Shown: positions 28,401 to 36,703, counted from the first letter of the stretch. The stretch is 64,000 nucleotides of DNA from Bradyrhizobium elkanii WSM2783 (GCF_000472865.1 NZ_AXAP01000024.1:48123-112122); one strand, 5' to 3'. Notes: a model not told the origin generated them from the sequence alone. A program made the numbers and translations.

Positions 28401-28519
28401 AGTTTCGGATATTGCCGGATCGGCAGCACGGTCGCCGCCCGCAAGCCGATCAGGAGGATCAGCAGGCTGACGACGACCGACAGGACCGGCCGCTTGATGA
28501 AGATGTCGGTGAAGGACAT
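25421..28519 (-). CDS. RND efflux transporter, HAE1 family (AcrB/MexB-like)
   Basis: The 1032-residue inner-membrane pump opens with MSFTDIFIKRPVLSVVVSLL and has the RND layout of 12 membrane helices with two large periplasmic loops. The proton-relay aspartates are visible in membrane helix 4 (GLVVDDAIVVVENIHRH). Family members export drugs, detergents or aromatic compounds by proton exchange. It is the last gene of a tetR-MFP-RND operon, 17 bases after the MFP gene. No outer-membrane channel gene follows, so it must use one encoded elsewhere. Confidence 0.94.
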   Translation of the reverse strand: MSFTDIFIKRPVLSVVVSLLILLIGLRAATVLPIRQYPKLSNTVVNVTTSYPGASADLIQGFITTPIEQAVASAEGVDYITSSSVLGTSTIQVYIKLNFDPNQALTEVLAKVNSVKYLIPKESNDPVVTKTTGQTTAVMYLGFSSEELSGSAISDYLTRVVQPLLSTVDGVASADILGGQTFAMRLWLDPIKMAGRGVSPTDVAQAIASNNFQAAAGQSKGYYIVSNVSTNTDLRNIDEFKRMIVKSREGGFVRMEDIAQVELAAQSTDASVAFNGEHAIFIGINATPQGNPLTLVKGVRALFPELERNLPPSLKMKVAYDSTKFIQSSIDEVEKTLGEAVVIVIVVIFLFLASIRSVIIPVVTIPLSLVGVCSLMLVMGFSINLLTLLAMVLAIGLVVDDAIVVVENIHRHLEEGKTPVQASLIGAREIVGPVISMTITLAAVYAPIGFLGGLTGALFREFAFTLAGSVIVSGVIALTLSPMMCSVLLKNTEEGRFARAVNRVFGSLTRWYGRKLDRSLDYRPITGLFALTMLGLVGFLYMHTMKELAPEEDQGIVFALTKAPKYANIDYIDFYGEKMDKAFQKFPETDLRFILNGTPSAQSGIAGMLLTPWDERKRSSIALKSLVQAELSKIEGVNAFAFNLPPLPGGPGGLPVQMVINSTVSFQAIYEQMEKLKAAARKSGMFIVSDSDLDFNQPVVRVRVDRSKASDLGINMQQVGATLATLLGGNYVNRFNLEGRSYQVIPQVPRAVRLSPEALGGYYVPTNTGQLVPISTVVSIETGTDPNALTHYNQLNSATFSAVPMPGVTVGQAVDFLEGEAKKLPAGFGHDYLADSRQYVQEGNQLVITFAFAVIIVFLVLAAQFESLRDPLVIMVSVPMAIVGALIPLFFGVATMNIYTQVGLLTLVGLITKHGILMVEFANELQLNEGLDRRSAIEMAARIRLRPILMTTAAMVTGLLPLLTASGAGAASRFSIGLVVVAGMLIGTLFTLFVLPAVYVTIATDHRAKATSERNKQIADYELGGDGALKPT

Positions 28520-28536
28520 TTACGGGGTCCTGCTTC

Positions 28537-29730
28537 TCAGTAGCGCGGCGGTTCGGCTGGGATCGGCGGCGTCGGCTCGGTGGAGATCGCAACCGCGGCG
28601 CCCGATTGCAGCTTGATCTGACCGAGCGCCACGATACGGTCGCCGGCCTTCAGGCCGCGGACGATCTCGGTGCGGCCGCCAAATCGCTTGCCGGTCTGCA
28701 CGAAGGTACGCACCGCCGTCAGGCTGGTCTTGCCGTCGTTCTCCTTCTTCTCGGTGATCAGGTAGACCGAGTCGCCATAGAGCGAGTAGTCGACCGCGGT
28801 TTCCGGAACCGTGATCACCGGCGGCTTGTCGGGCAGCACCACCGTGGTGGTCGCGAACATGCCGGGCTTGAGGATCTTTTCGGGGTTGGCGACGGTGGCC
28901 TGCACGCGGATGTTGCGGGTGTCGGTCGCGACCTGCGGCTCGATCGTCGTCAGCTTGCCCTCGAAGACGCGATCCGGATAGGCGTCCACCTTGATGCGGA
29001 CGGTCTGGCCGACTTTGAGCTGGCCGCTGTCCTTTTCGGTCACCGTGAAATTGTCGTAGAGCATCGACAGATCGGTCAGCGACACGATCTGGTTGCCTGC
29101 GGTCAGATATTGACCGACCTCGACCCTGCGCACGCCAAGCTCGCCATTGAAGGGGGCGCGGACCAGCTTCTGCGAGATCAGCGCCTCGGTCTTGGCAATG
29201 CCGGCCAGGGCCTGGTCATACGCAGCCTGGGTCTGGTCGACCGTAGCCTGCGGCCCGAAATTGCGCGCGGCAAGCTGCTTGGCGCGATCGAGCGAAAGCT
29301 GTGCCACCGTCGCCTGCGCCTTGAAGCTGGCGAGATCGCCCTGCTCCGGCCCGTCGAACAACTGGAGCAGCGGCGCACCCGCCTTTACCTCGGCGCCTGC
29401 GGTGAACAGGATATCCGTGATGCGTCCCGAGACGTCGGAGGTGACGTTGACCTGGTGCACGGCGGCGAGTTCGCCGACCGCGGTCAAAAGGTTGGGTACG
29501 ACTTCCGATTTCGCCTCGGCCGCATTCACCGTCACCGGCGGCGGCTTCATGTTAGCGAAGAACTCGCCGATCATCTTGGCGCGGAAATAGTTGAACCAGA
29601 CCAGGCCGCCGACGACGACCCCCAGCAGCAATCCAACGATGATGAACCAGCGCCCCATCCTGACCGGCCGCTTATGCGGCTTTTTTTCGATCGGTTCGCC
29701 CTTGATGTTGGTTTCGGTCACGATGTTCAT
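28537..29730 (-). CDS. Efflux periplasmic adaptor (membrane fusion protein, AcrA-like)
   Basis: The 397-residue HlyD-type adaptor links the RND pump to an outer-membrane channel. It has a single N-terminal membrane helix (about 28-50, WFIIVGLLLGVVVGGLVWF) instead of a lipoprotein signal, then lipoyl-like half-motifs, a coiled-coil hairpin (about 120-190) and beta-barrel domains, ending PTPPIPAEPPRY. The ATG at 29730, one base after the tetR stop, is preferred over an in-frame GTG at 29739 that would overlap tetR. Confidence 0.9.
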   Translation of the reverse strand: MNIVTETNIKGEPIEKKPHKRPVRMGRWFIIVGLLLGVVVGGLVWFNYFRAKMIGEFFANMKPPPVTVNAAEAKSEVVPNLLTAVGELAAVHQVNVTSDVSGRITDILFTAGAEVKAGAPLLQLFDGPEQGDLASFKAQATVAQLSLDRAKQLAARNFGPQATVDQTQAAYDQALAGIAKTEALISQKLVRAPFNGELGVRRVEVGQYLTAGNQIVSLTDLSMLYDNFTVTEKDSGQLKVGQTVRIKVDAYPDRVFEGKLTTIEPQVATDTRNIRVQATVANPEKILKPGMFATTTVVLPDKPPVITVPETAVDYSLYGDSVYLITEKKENDGKTSLTAVRTFVQTGKRFGGRTEIVRGLKAGDRIVALGQIKLQSGAAVAISTEPTPPIPAEPPRY

Positions 29731-29731
29731 G

Positions 29732-30433
29732 TCATGCACTTTCTGCTGTTACCGATTGTCCCTGGCTCGGTGACGGCTGACGGTTCAAATAAAAGGAAAT
29801 CGCGGCTTCGGTCAGCCCGATGCCGCGCAGGATGAATTCGGAAAGCTGGCGCTCGAGGTCGGGCGCGCCGCCGTAGGTGAGGCACGGCGTCGTCGGCAGC
29901 CGCGTTAGCGCCGACATCAGCACGACGTGGTGCGCGAACCAGAACAGGTTGAGCGGCACGCTGCCGATGCGGGTGGCGTCGCCGGCGGCAACGGCACGTT
30001 CGATCGATGCGGTGAAGACCGGCGCGATCAGTTCGCCGACCTTGCCGTATAGCAGGCGCGCGAACTCACCGTCGTCGAGGTGGCTGGAGGTCATCAGCCG
30101 CAGCCGCTGCGCCTCTTCCTCGTCCGGCCCCTGTGATACCTCCAGGAAATGCCCGACCATGCCCTTCACAAGTTCGACCAGGGTTGCGGTCGAGGGGTCC
30201 TGCCCGAGCAGGTGCGCGAGATCCGGATCGGCCTCGCACTCTTCGGCGAGGATCTCGGCGTAAAGCGCCGCCTTGGACGGGAAGTGCTTGAACAACAGCC
30301 CTTCCGAAATGGAAGCGGCGGCCGCCACGCTCTTGGTCGTGGTGCCGGCAAAGCCATGGCGGGCGAAGCACCGCTTGGCGGCGCTCAGGATCAGCTGACG
30401 CCGCAAGTCACTTGTCATGCGCAGGGTAGACAT
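29732..30433 (-). CDS. TetR-family repressor of the efflux operon
   Basis: The 233-residue protein has an N-terminal helix-turn-helix (about 30-55, TKSVAAAASISEGLLFKHFPSK) and a larger ligand domain typical of AcrR/TtgR-like regulators. It is the first gene of the efflux operon. A perfect inverted repeat lies 4 bases before its ATG, so autoregulation together with the pump genes is likely. The second Met (MTSDLRRQ) is an alternative start. Confidence 0.9.
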   Translation of the reverse strand: MSTLRMTSDLRRQLILSAAKRCFARHGFAGTTTKSVAAAASISEGLLFKHFPSKAALYAEILAEECEADPDLAHLLGQDPSTATLVELVKGMVGHFLEVSQGPDEEEAQRLRLMTSSHLDDGEFARLLYGKVGELIAPVFTASIERAVAAGDATRIGSVPLNLFWFAHHVVLMSALTRLPTTPCLTYGGAPDLERQLSEFILRGIGLTEAAISFYLNRQPSPSQGQSVTAESA

Positions 30434-30437
30434 GCGC

Positions 30438-30468
30438 GTGAGTAATCACTCACCTTAAAGAATGTCAA
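30438..30468 (-). promoter_or_regulatory. Promoter and palindromic operator of the tetR-MFP-RND operon
   Basis: The perfect palindrome GTGAGT-AATC-ACTCAC lies at 30438-30453. A consensus -35 TTGACA (30468-30463) is 17 bases from a poor -10 (TTACTC, 30445-30440) inside the palindrome. Transcription would begin at or within a few bases of the ATG at 30433, giving a leaderless or nearly leaderless mRNA. A repressor on the palindrome would cover the -10 directly. From here to 30660 nothing else is evident in this 323-base gap. Confidence 0.7.
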
Positions 30469-30660
30469 GAATTTACGGCAGTGCAAAAACAGAACTTAAG
30501 GTTGGGTCACGCGCCAAGCTCCCGATAAGGTCTTGTACCGCCACGAGGATAACGCGATGTCACACTTGACAAAAATCGGCAAACACGCGGCCGACGGGTA
30601 CGGGATCTGCACCCCTTCTCACGGAGAGGGATTGAGTCGCAAGCAATTTGGATGAGGGCC

Positions 30661-30748
30661 GTAGCCCGGGTGGAGCGCCAGCGTAACCTGGGCGGCTCTC
30701 AACATTGACTCGCAGATCCCGGGTTGCGCTGCGCTCCACCCGGGCTAC
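30661..30748. repeat. Dispersed inverted repeat, family F (GTAGCCCGGGTGGAGCGC type)
   Basis: GTAGCCCGGGTGGAGCGCCA at the left mirrors GCGCTCCACCCGGGCTAC at the right. It lies directly beyond the 3' end of the decarboxylase beta gene (stop at 30757) and may serve as its transcript end. No second copy was noticed in this window. Confidence 0.85.
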
Positions 30749-30756
30749 GAAACTTC

Positions 30757-31347
30757 CTAAATCGGCTGGTAGCCTAGCGAGCCGCGCAGCCGGTTGACGA
30801 TGAAGGTTCCGTCGCGGTTGGACAGCACCCGTTCCAGATTGGCGCCGTCGATCTTCACATTGGCAAAGCGCGGGCCGCGGTTCGCTTCCTTCAGCGACAG
30901 CGCGAACGTTTCGACCTCCGCCACGGTCGTGATCGCGCGGCTGTCGGCGATGCCGCAGGCCTTTGCGACACTGACCAGGTCGACCGAAGCGGCAGTATGG
31001 CTGACCTGTCCTCCGGTCTCGCCATAGGCCTCGTTGTCGAGCACGACGATGGAGAGGTTGGCGGGCTTCTGCGCGCCGACGGTGGCGAGGCTCCCGAGCC
31101 CCATCAGCATCTCACCGTCGCCGGTGATGACGATCACCGGCAGCTTGGGTTGCGCCAGCGCGAGCCCGAGCCCGATCATGACCGCGCCACCCATGGCGCC
31201 CCAGAGATAGAAATTGCGGGCATCATCGCCGGCGGCGGCGATGTCGTAGGTCGAAGCGCCGAGGCCGCCGACCGCGATCGCGCCGTTACGGTTCTTCAGC
31301 AGCTCAGAGACGACCGCGCGGCGGTCCAGAAGATTGGCCTTACTCAT
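30757..31347 (-). CDS. Thiamine-diphosphate-dependent decarboxylase beta subunit (sulfopyruvate/phosphonopyruvate decarboxylase type)
   Basis: The 196-residue chain is the C-terminal half of a ThDP enzyme. The cofactor motif GDGEMLMGLGSLATVGAQ...VLDN (GDG-N) binds Mg and diphosphate. The size and split organisation match ComE of sulfopyruvate decarboxylase and the C-terminal part of phosphonopyruvate decarboxylase. The start overlaps the alpha gene stop (ATGA at 31344-31347). The true substrate could be sulfopyruvate, phosphonopyruvate or another 3-substituted pyruvate; no sulfonate or phosphonate gene is adjacent to decide. Confidence 0.82.
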   Translation of the reverse strand: MSKANLLDRRAVVSELLKNRNGAIAVGGLGASTYDIAAAGDDARNFYLWGAMGGAVMIGLGLALAQPKLPVIVITGDGEMLMGLGSLATVGAQKPANLSIVVLDNEAYGETGGQVSHTAASVDLVSVAKACGIADSRAITTVAEVETFALSLKEANRGPRFANVKIDGANLERVLSNRDGTFIVNRLRGSLGYQPI

Positions 31348-31889
31348 TTCACGAACACCTTTGCCCCGATCAGCCGCTGCGACAGCAGCACGGCGGTCGG
31401 CGTTGCAGCGTTATAGGCCTGCGCCGCGCCGGCCTCGACGACCTCGCGCACTTCCTCGGGATGCGTCGCCCGCAGCACCTTGACGCCGCAGAGCTCGAAG
31501 GCGGCCTGCGTGTTCGATCCCATCGGCACCTGCCACGGATTGAACTCGCCCCATTCGCCCCGCATCGTCACCAGCGTCAGGAACGGGAAGCGGAACACTT
31601 GCGTCAGCGACAGCATGTTGATGCAGTTGCCGACACCGCTCGACTGCATCAGCAGCACGCCGCGCTGGCCGCCGGCCCAGGCGCCGAGCAGCAGCGCCAC
31701 GCCCTCCTCCTCCGTCGTCAGCGGAATGCCGCGCATGGTGGCGGAGCCGAGCACGCGCTCGATCAGCTGCGAGTGCCCGGCGTCGGGCACGTAAGGCACC
31801 TGGCGGACATCGAAGCGCTGCAATGTCGAGAAAATCTCTTCCGGCCAGGCCGGCTGGCTGTCGGAGGCAGTTTCAGTGCGGGCATGCAT
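31344..31889 (-). CDS. Thiamine-diphosphate-dependent decarboxylase alpha subunit
   Basis: This 181-residue chain is the N-terminal (pyrimidine-binding) half of the same ThDP enzyme. It has the activating-Glu region LTTEEEGVALLLGAWAGG and the QSSGVGNCINML block typical of ComD-like subunits. The alpha and beta genes are translationally coupled. The gene is divergent from the cytochrome P450 at 31993 across 103 bases. Confidence 0.82.
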   Translation of the reverse strand: MHARTETASDSQPAWPEEIFSTLQRFDVRQVPYVPDAGHSQLIERVLGSATMRGIPLTTEEEGVALLLGAWAGGQRGVLLMQSSGVGNCINMLSLTQVFRFPFLTLVTMRGEWGEFNPWQVPMGSNTQAAFELCGVKVLRATHPEEVREVVEAGAAQAYNAATPTAVLLSQRLIGAKVFVK

Positions 31890-31970
31890 GGGCGTTTCCG
31901 AAGGAAGAAGCGAGGCAAGCGAACTGTAAAGCGGGCGGCACTTTCCGGAAGAACAAAAACGGCATATCAG

Positions 31971-31985
31971 TTCTCAAAAAGAGAA
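31971..31985. promoter_or_regulatory. Small palindrome before the P450 gene
   Basis: TTCTC-AAAAA-GAGAA lies 8-22 bases before the ATG at 31993 and includes the probable ribosome site (GAGAATGG). It could be an operator or a translation-affecting hairpin; the function is not known. Confidence 0.3.
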
Positions 31986-31992
31986 TGGCAGC

Positions 31993-33225
31993 ATGACAGG
32001 AAACGCACGAGAGCTGGCTGAAAGTTTCGACCTCGAACGGCTGACGCCGGAATTCTATGCCAATCCCTACCCGACCTATCGTGCACTGCGGGATAACGCG
32101 CCGGTCAAGCGCCTGCCCAACGGCTCCTATTTCCTGACCCGCTACGACGATCTCGTCACCGCCTACAAGACCACGAAAGCGTTCTCCTCCGACAAGAAGA
32201 AGGAGTTTTCGCCGAAATACGGCGACTCCCTCCTCTACGAGCATCACACCACGAGCCTCGTCTTCAACGACCCGCCGGCGCACACCCGCGTGCGGCGCCT
32301 GATCATGGGTGCGCTGTCGCCGCGCGCGATCGCCGCAATGGAGCCCGACCTGATCCGCCTGATCGACGGCCTGCTCGATGCGATCGCCGCCAAAGGCAAG
32401 GTCGAGCTGATCGAGGATTTCGCCTCTGCGATCCCAGTCGAGGTGATCGGCAATCTGCTCGACGTGCCCCACGACGAGCGCGGCCCCTTGCGCGACTGGT
32501 CGCTCGCGATCCTGGGCGCGCTTGAGCCGGTGATCTCATCGGAGCAATTTGCGCGCGGCAACAAGGCCGTGAAGGACTTCCTCGCCTATCTGGAGACGCT
32601 GGTCGAGCGACGGCGCGCCAAGCCGGGCAATCCCGAACGCGACGTGCTGACGCGGCTGATCCAAGGCGAAGGTAATGGTGAGGACAATGGCGAGCGACTG
32701 ACCGAGCAGGAACTGCTACACAATTGCATCTTTCTGCTCAACGCCGGCCATGAGACCACGACCAATCTGATCGGCAACGGCCTGGTGACGCTGCTGCGCT
32801 ATCCCAAGGAAAAGCAGCGGCTGATCTCGCAGCCCGACCTGATCAAGACCGCGGTCGAGGAGATGCTGCGCTACGAGAGCTCGAACCAGCTCGGCAACCG
32901 CATGATCGTGGAAGAGGTCGAGCTCGGCGGCATCAAGATGTCCGCGGGCACGCCGGTGACGCTCTGCATCGGCGCCGCCAACCGCGATCCCGCGCAATTT
33001 CCTGACCCCGAACGTTTCGACATCGCCCGCACCCCGAACCGCCATCTCGCCTTCGGCACCGGCGCGCACCAATGCGCCGGCATGGCGCTCGCGCGGCTCG
33101 AAGGCGCCATCGCGATCTCGCGCTTCCTCGCCCGCTTCCCGAATTACGCGCTCGCCGGCGAGCCGACCCGCGGCGGCCGGGTGCGGTTTCGGGGATTTTT
33201 GAGCGTGCCGTGCATTATCGGTTAG
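31993..33225 (+). CDS. Cytochrome P450 (stand-alone bacterial class I type)
   Basis: The 410-residue soluble P450 has the I-helix LNAGHETTTNL, the ExxR in EEMLRYESS, and the heme ligand Cys361 in FGTGAHQCAGMALAR. It needs a separate ferredoxin and reductase, and none is adjacent; the FAD reductase at 49423-50643 is a remote candidate. The N-terminus LTPEFYANPYPTYRALRDNAPV is typical of CYP families acting on small terpenoid, fatty acid or aromatic substrates. The substrate cannot be read from the sequence. It is followed after 35 bases by rocD in the same direction. Confidence 0.93.
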   Translation: MTGNARELAESFDLERLTPEFYANPYPTYRALRDNAPVKRLPNGSYFLTRYDDLVTAYKTTKAFSSDKKKEFSPKYGDSLLYEHHTTSLVFNDPPAHTRVRRLIMGALSPRAIAAMEPDLIRLIDGLLDAIAAKGKVELIEDFASAIPVEVIGNLLDVPHDERGPLRDWSLAILGALEPVISSEQFARGNKAVKDFLAYLETLVERRRAKPGNPERDVLTRLIQGEGNGEDNGERLTEQELLHNCIFLLNAGHETTTNLIGNGLVTLLRYPKEKQRLISQPDLIKTAVEEMLRYESSNQLGNRMIVEEVELGGIKMSAGTPVTLCIGAANRDPAQFPDPERFDIARTPNRHLAFGTGAHQCAGMALARLEGAIAISRFLARFPNYALAGEPTRGGRVRFRGFLSVPCIIG

Positions 33226-33260
33226 AATGTGGAAAGGTGCGCAAACTGAAGTGACGAAAG

Positions 33261-34478
33261 ATGAGCAGTCCGCCAGTCACTGATTTCCTCGCAACCGAAG
33301 CGCGCCTTGGCACCTATAACTACGAGCCGATGGGCGTCGTCCTGTCGCGTGGCGAAGGCGTTTGGGTGTGGGATATCGAAGGCAACCGCTATCTCGATTG
33401 CCTTGCGGCCTATTCGGCGGTCAGCCAGGGCCACTGCCATCCAAAAATCCTGGCCGCAATGGTGGAACAGGCGCGCAGACTGACGCTGACCTCACGCGCC
33501 TTCCACAACGACCAGCTCGCCCCCTTCTACCAGGAACTCGCGGAGCTGACCGGCTCCCACAAGGTGCTGCCGATGAACAGCGGCGCCGAGGCGGTAGAGA
33601 GCGCGATCAAGTCCGTGCGCAAATGGGGCTACGAGGTGAAGGGCGTACCGGACGGACAGGCCGAGATCATCGTCTGTTCCAACAATTTCCACGGACGCAC
33701 CCTCGGCGTTGTCGGCTTCTCTACCGACCCCGAGACACGCAAGCATTTCGGGCCGTTCGCGCCGGGTTTTCGGATCATCGCCTTCGGCGACGAAAGGGCG
33801 CTCGAGGAGGCGATCACGGCGAACACCGTCGCTTTCCTGGTCGAACCGATCCAGGGCGAAGCCGGCGTCATCATCCCGCCAGCAGGCTATTTCACCCGGG
33901 TGCGCGAGCTCTGCACCGCGCATAACGTCATGCTGGTCCTCGATGAGATCCAGACGGGACTTGGCCGCACCGGCAAGCTGCTCGCCGAACAGCACGAAGG
34001 GATCGAAGCCGATGTGACGCTGCTCGGGAAGGCGCTGTCCGGCGGTTTCTATCCGGTGTCAGCCGTGCTTTCGAACAACGAAGTCCTCGGCACGTTCAAA
34101 CCCGGCCAGCACGGCTCGACTTTCGGCGGCAACCCGCTCGCCTGCGCGGTGGCCCGCGCCGCGCTGCGTGTACTGGTCGAGGAAGGGATGATCGAGAACG
34201 CGGCCCGGCAGGGCGCGCGCTTCCTCGAGGGATTGCAGAGCATCCGCGCCAACATCATCCGCGAGGTGCGCGGACGCGGTTTGATGCTGGCGGTTGAGTT
34301 GCATCCGGAGGCCGGCCGCGCGCGTCGCTATTGCGAGGCCCTGCGGGCCAGAGGCATCCTCGCCAAGGACACCCACGAACACACGATCCGCATTTCGCCG
34401 CCGCTGGTGATCAACAGCGATGACGTCGACTGGGCGCTGGAGAGGATCGATGCTGCCTTGAAGCTGGATCTCTCCTGA
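33261..34478 (+). CDS. rocD: Ornithine aminotransferase
   Basis: The 405-residue class III PLP-dependent transaminase moves the delta-amino group of ornithine to 2-oxoglutarate, giving glutamate semialdehyde in arginine/ornithine breakdown. The PLP Lys is Lys257 in LLGKALSGGF, the ring-contact Asp228 is in LDEIQTGLGRTG, and MNSGAEAVE binds phosphate. The N-terminus TYNYEPMGVVLSRGEGVWVWD is characteristic of ornithine rather than acetylornithine transaminases. No arginase is adjacent. Confidence 0.92.
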   Translation: MSSPPVTDFLATEARLGTYNYEPMGVVLSRGEGVWVWDIEGNRYLDCLAAYSAVSQGHCHPKILAAMVEQARRLTLTSRAFHNDQLAPFYQELAELTGSHKVLPMNSGAEAVESAIKSVRKWGYEVKGVPDGQAEIIVCSNNFHGRTLGVVGFSTDPETRKHFGPFAPGFRIIAFGDERALEEAITANTVAFLVEPIQGEAGVIIPPAGYFTRVRELCTAHNVMLVLDEIQTGLGRTGKLLAEQHEGIEADVTLLGKALSGGFYPVSAVLSNNEVLGTFKPGQHGSTFGGNPLACAVARAALRVLVEEGMIENAARQGARFLEGLQSIRANIIREVRGRGLMLAVELHPEAGRARRYCEALRARGILAKDTHEHTIRISPPLVINSDDVDWALERIDAALKLDLS

Positions 34479-34620
34479 CCGCTCACGCTCGGCAACTCGG
34501 CTTGATCGCGATTACCTGCGTCGCAAGATCGCAGTGCTGATCGCTGCCAGTTGCGAACGATTCGGGCGCTCGCACGTTTAGGAGTCCCGGGTGACCAGGA
34601 CTGGCGGGGAGCTGCAGATC

Positions 34621-36672
34621 ATGCTTCCACGTGGTACTTACCTTACGGCTTTTTTTGTTGGCGTCTCCGTGATTGCGGCGGGCGTTGGCCCGTCCGCCCA
34701 GGCACAGATAAGGGCTGGGCATCCAGGAGTGGCTGCGGCGGCGCCGCGACACGCAGCACCACCCGCCATGGCTCGTCCCGCCGCACCGCCCGCCATGGCT
34801 CGCCCCGGCGCGCCGCCGGCAATGGCACGGCCGGCCGCGCCGCCGCGACCGGCCATGGCGCCGCGCCCGACCCCGCACATCGCGGCACCGCCGCCACGCC
34901 CAACGCCCCACGTCGCCGCGCCGTCGCGCCCGGCCGCCCCACGCGTTGCTACGCCGCCGCAGCGTCCGGCGATGGCACCGCGACCGACACCCCATATCGC
35001 TACACCGTCGCGCCCGAGCACACCGCCGACGGTGAGCGAGCGGCCGCCACGACAGCAGCAGATCGAACAGCGCGCGCAACAGCGCGAGCAGCGCATCCAG
35101 CAGCAAAAGCAAATCGTGCAGGACCGGCAGCGCGAGACGCTTTCGCGCCAGACCGCGGATCGGCAGGGCCGCATCGACCGCCTCCAGCAGCGCGTGCAGC
35201 AACTGCAATCGCAAAAGGCAGAAGGCCCACGTGCACAGCGCGCGCAGGAGCGGTTGCTGCAGACCCAGAGCCGCCTACTCCAGCGCGAGCAGCGCATGCA
35301 GCAACAGGATCAGGCGCGCATGCAGCAGTTGGGACCGGCCGAACGGCCCGCCTCTGCGCAGGAGCGGCAGCGTGAGATGCTTTCGCGCCAGAGCGCCGAG
35401 CGCCAGACCCGTATCGATCGCCTGCAGCAGCGCGTGCAGCAATTGCAATCGCAAAAAGTAGAAGGCCCACGTGCACAGCGCGCGCAGGAGCGGTTGCTGC
35501 AGGCCCAGAACCGCCTGCTCCAGCGCGAGCAGTTCATGCAGCGACAGGATCAGGCGCGCCTGCAGAGCTTGGGACCTGAGCCTACTACCGTTGGGCGCGC
35601 GGCTTCTGTTGCCTCGGTTGCGGCTGCAGCACGCGGGCGATTTGCCGCACAGTTCCGGAGCAATGATGCCCTGCAACCCCAAGCAGCGCTCACGGCCCGG
35701 GAGCAGGCCTGGGCCCCCCGCCATGCCTGGCGGCACGGCAAGCACGCCGTGTTTGTGGCCTGGCTCGGCCCGGTGTTCTGGCCCTACGCCTATTCCGACA
35801 TCTTCAACTACACCTTCTGGCCCTATGCCTACGAACCCGGCTATTGGGCTTACGCTTACGACGACTTCGTCGACACCGTGTTCTGGGGTGCGGATAGCCG
35901 CTATTCTGCCTACGCCAGATCTCCGGACCCGGGCGCGCCGATCACCGAATACCGAGGCCGCGGACGCCCAAGCGCGAGCCCAGAGGCTCTGCGGCAAGTG
36001 TGCGAAGCTCCGGATAAGGGCGTGACCGCCTGGCCGATTGCCGACATCACGCGGGCCGTCCAACCGACTCCCGAGCAGCGCGCTTTGCTCGATGAATTGA
36101 AGATTGCGGCGGCAAAGGCTGCCGACGTGTTCAAGCAATCCTGCGGCGAATCCTATGCGCTGACGCCGCCCGGCCGCTTGCGGGCGATGACGGACCGCAT
36201 CACCGCCACGCTCGAGGCGGTGAGGATCGTGCGGCCGGCGCTGGAGAGGTTCTATGACTCGCTCAACGATGAGCAGAAGGCGCGATTCAATGCGCTCGGC
36301 CCGAATGTCGGCGATCGTTCGCAACAGCAGCCGCAGCGGGAAGCGTCCGAGGCCTGCGGCGATCCGAAGTCCAGCCTGACGCAGCTGCCGATCGAACGGA
36401 TCGAAGCGGTGATACGCCCCGCGGGCAAGCAAAAGGATGCGCTCGACCGTTTGAGCAACGCGACGAAGAAAGCGGTTGCAGGGCTGCAAGCTGCCTGCCC
36501 GGACGAGGTGCCACTGACGCCGGTCGGACGGCTTGAGGCGATGGAAAAGCGGCTCGAGGCCATGCTGGAGGCAGCCGATTGGGTGCAAGCCAGACTGGAC
36601 GAGTTCTATGCCACGCTGAGCAGCGAGCAGAAAGCGCGGTTCAACACGCTGCAGCAGACTGCAGGCCAATGA
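34621..36672 (+). CDS. Exported low-complexity protein with LTXXQ/Spy-like C-terminal repeats
   Basis: The 683-residue protein starts at 34621 (GGGGAG upstream), which leaves a clean signal peptide cut after SAQAQ (about residue 29). Next come a Pro/Ala/Met-rich tract of APPAMARP-type repeats (about 40-135), a Gln/Arg-rich coiled-coil region with two near-identical blocks 80 residues apart, a strongly aromatic segment (FWPYAYSDIFNYTFWPYAY, about 385-425) and two related C-terminal helical domains ending in LNDEQKARFNAL and LSSEQKARFNTL, variants of the LTXXQ motif of Spy/CpxP chaperones. Each C-terminal domain has a Cys pair (EAC/QAACP; VCEAP/QSCGE). A periplasmic chaperone or envelope role is inferred. 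Confidence 0.78.
   Translation: MLPRGTYLTAFFVGVSVIAAGVGPSAQAQIRAGHPGVAAAAPRHAAPPAMARPAAPPAMARPGAPPAMARPAAPPRPAMAPRPTPHIAAPPPRPTPHVAAPSRPAAPRVATPPQRPAMAPRPTPHIATPSRPSTPPTVSERPPRQQQIEQRAQQREQRIQQQKQIVQDRQRETLSRQTADRQGRIDRLQQRVQQLQSQKAEGPRAQRAQERLLQTQSRLLQREQRMQQQDQARMQQLGPAERPASAQERQREMLSRQSAERQTRIDRLQQRVQQLQSQKVEGPRAQRAQERLLQAQNRLLQREQFMQRQDQARLQSLGPEPTTVGRAASVASVAAAARGRFAAQFRSNDALQPQAALTAREQAWAPRHAWRHGKHAVFVAWLGPVFWPYAYSDIFNYTFWPYAYEPGYWAYAYDDFVDTVFWGADSRYSAYARSPDPGAPITEYRGRGRPSASPEALRQVCEAPDKGVTAWPIADITRAVQPTPEQRALLDELKIAAAKAADVFKQSCGESYALTPPGRLRAMTDRITATLEAVRIVRPALERFYDSLNDEQKARFNALGPNVGDRSQQQPQREASEACGDPKSSLTQLPIERIEAVIRPAGKQKDALDRLSNATKKAVAGLQAACPDEVPLTPVGRLEAMEKRLEAMLEAADWVQARLDEFYATLSSEQKARFNTLQQTAGQ
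35119..35576 (+). repeat. In-frame 240-base tandem duplication inside the LTXXQ-type gene
   Basis: Bases 35119-35336 and 35359-35576 align at a constant offset of exactly 240, with long identical runs such as GAAGGCCCACGTGCACAGCG at 35221 and 35461. The period equals 80 codons, so the reading frame is kept. Differences between units are scattered single-base changes. Confidence 0.92.
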
Positions 36673-36703
36673 CCACGCTTTCAGGGAGCCTTGAGTACCG
36701 ACC

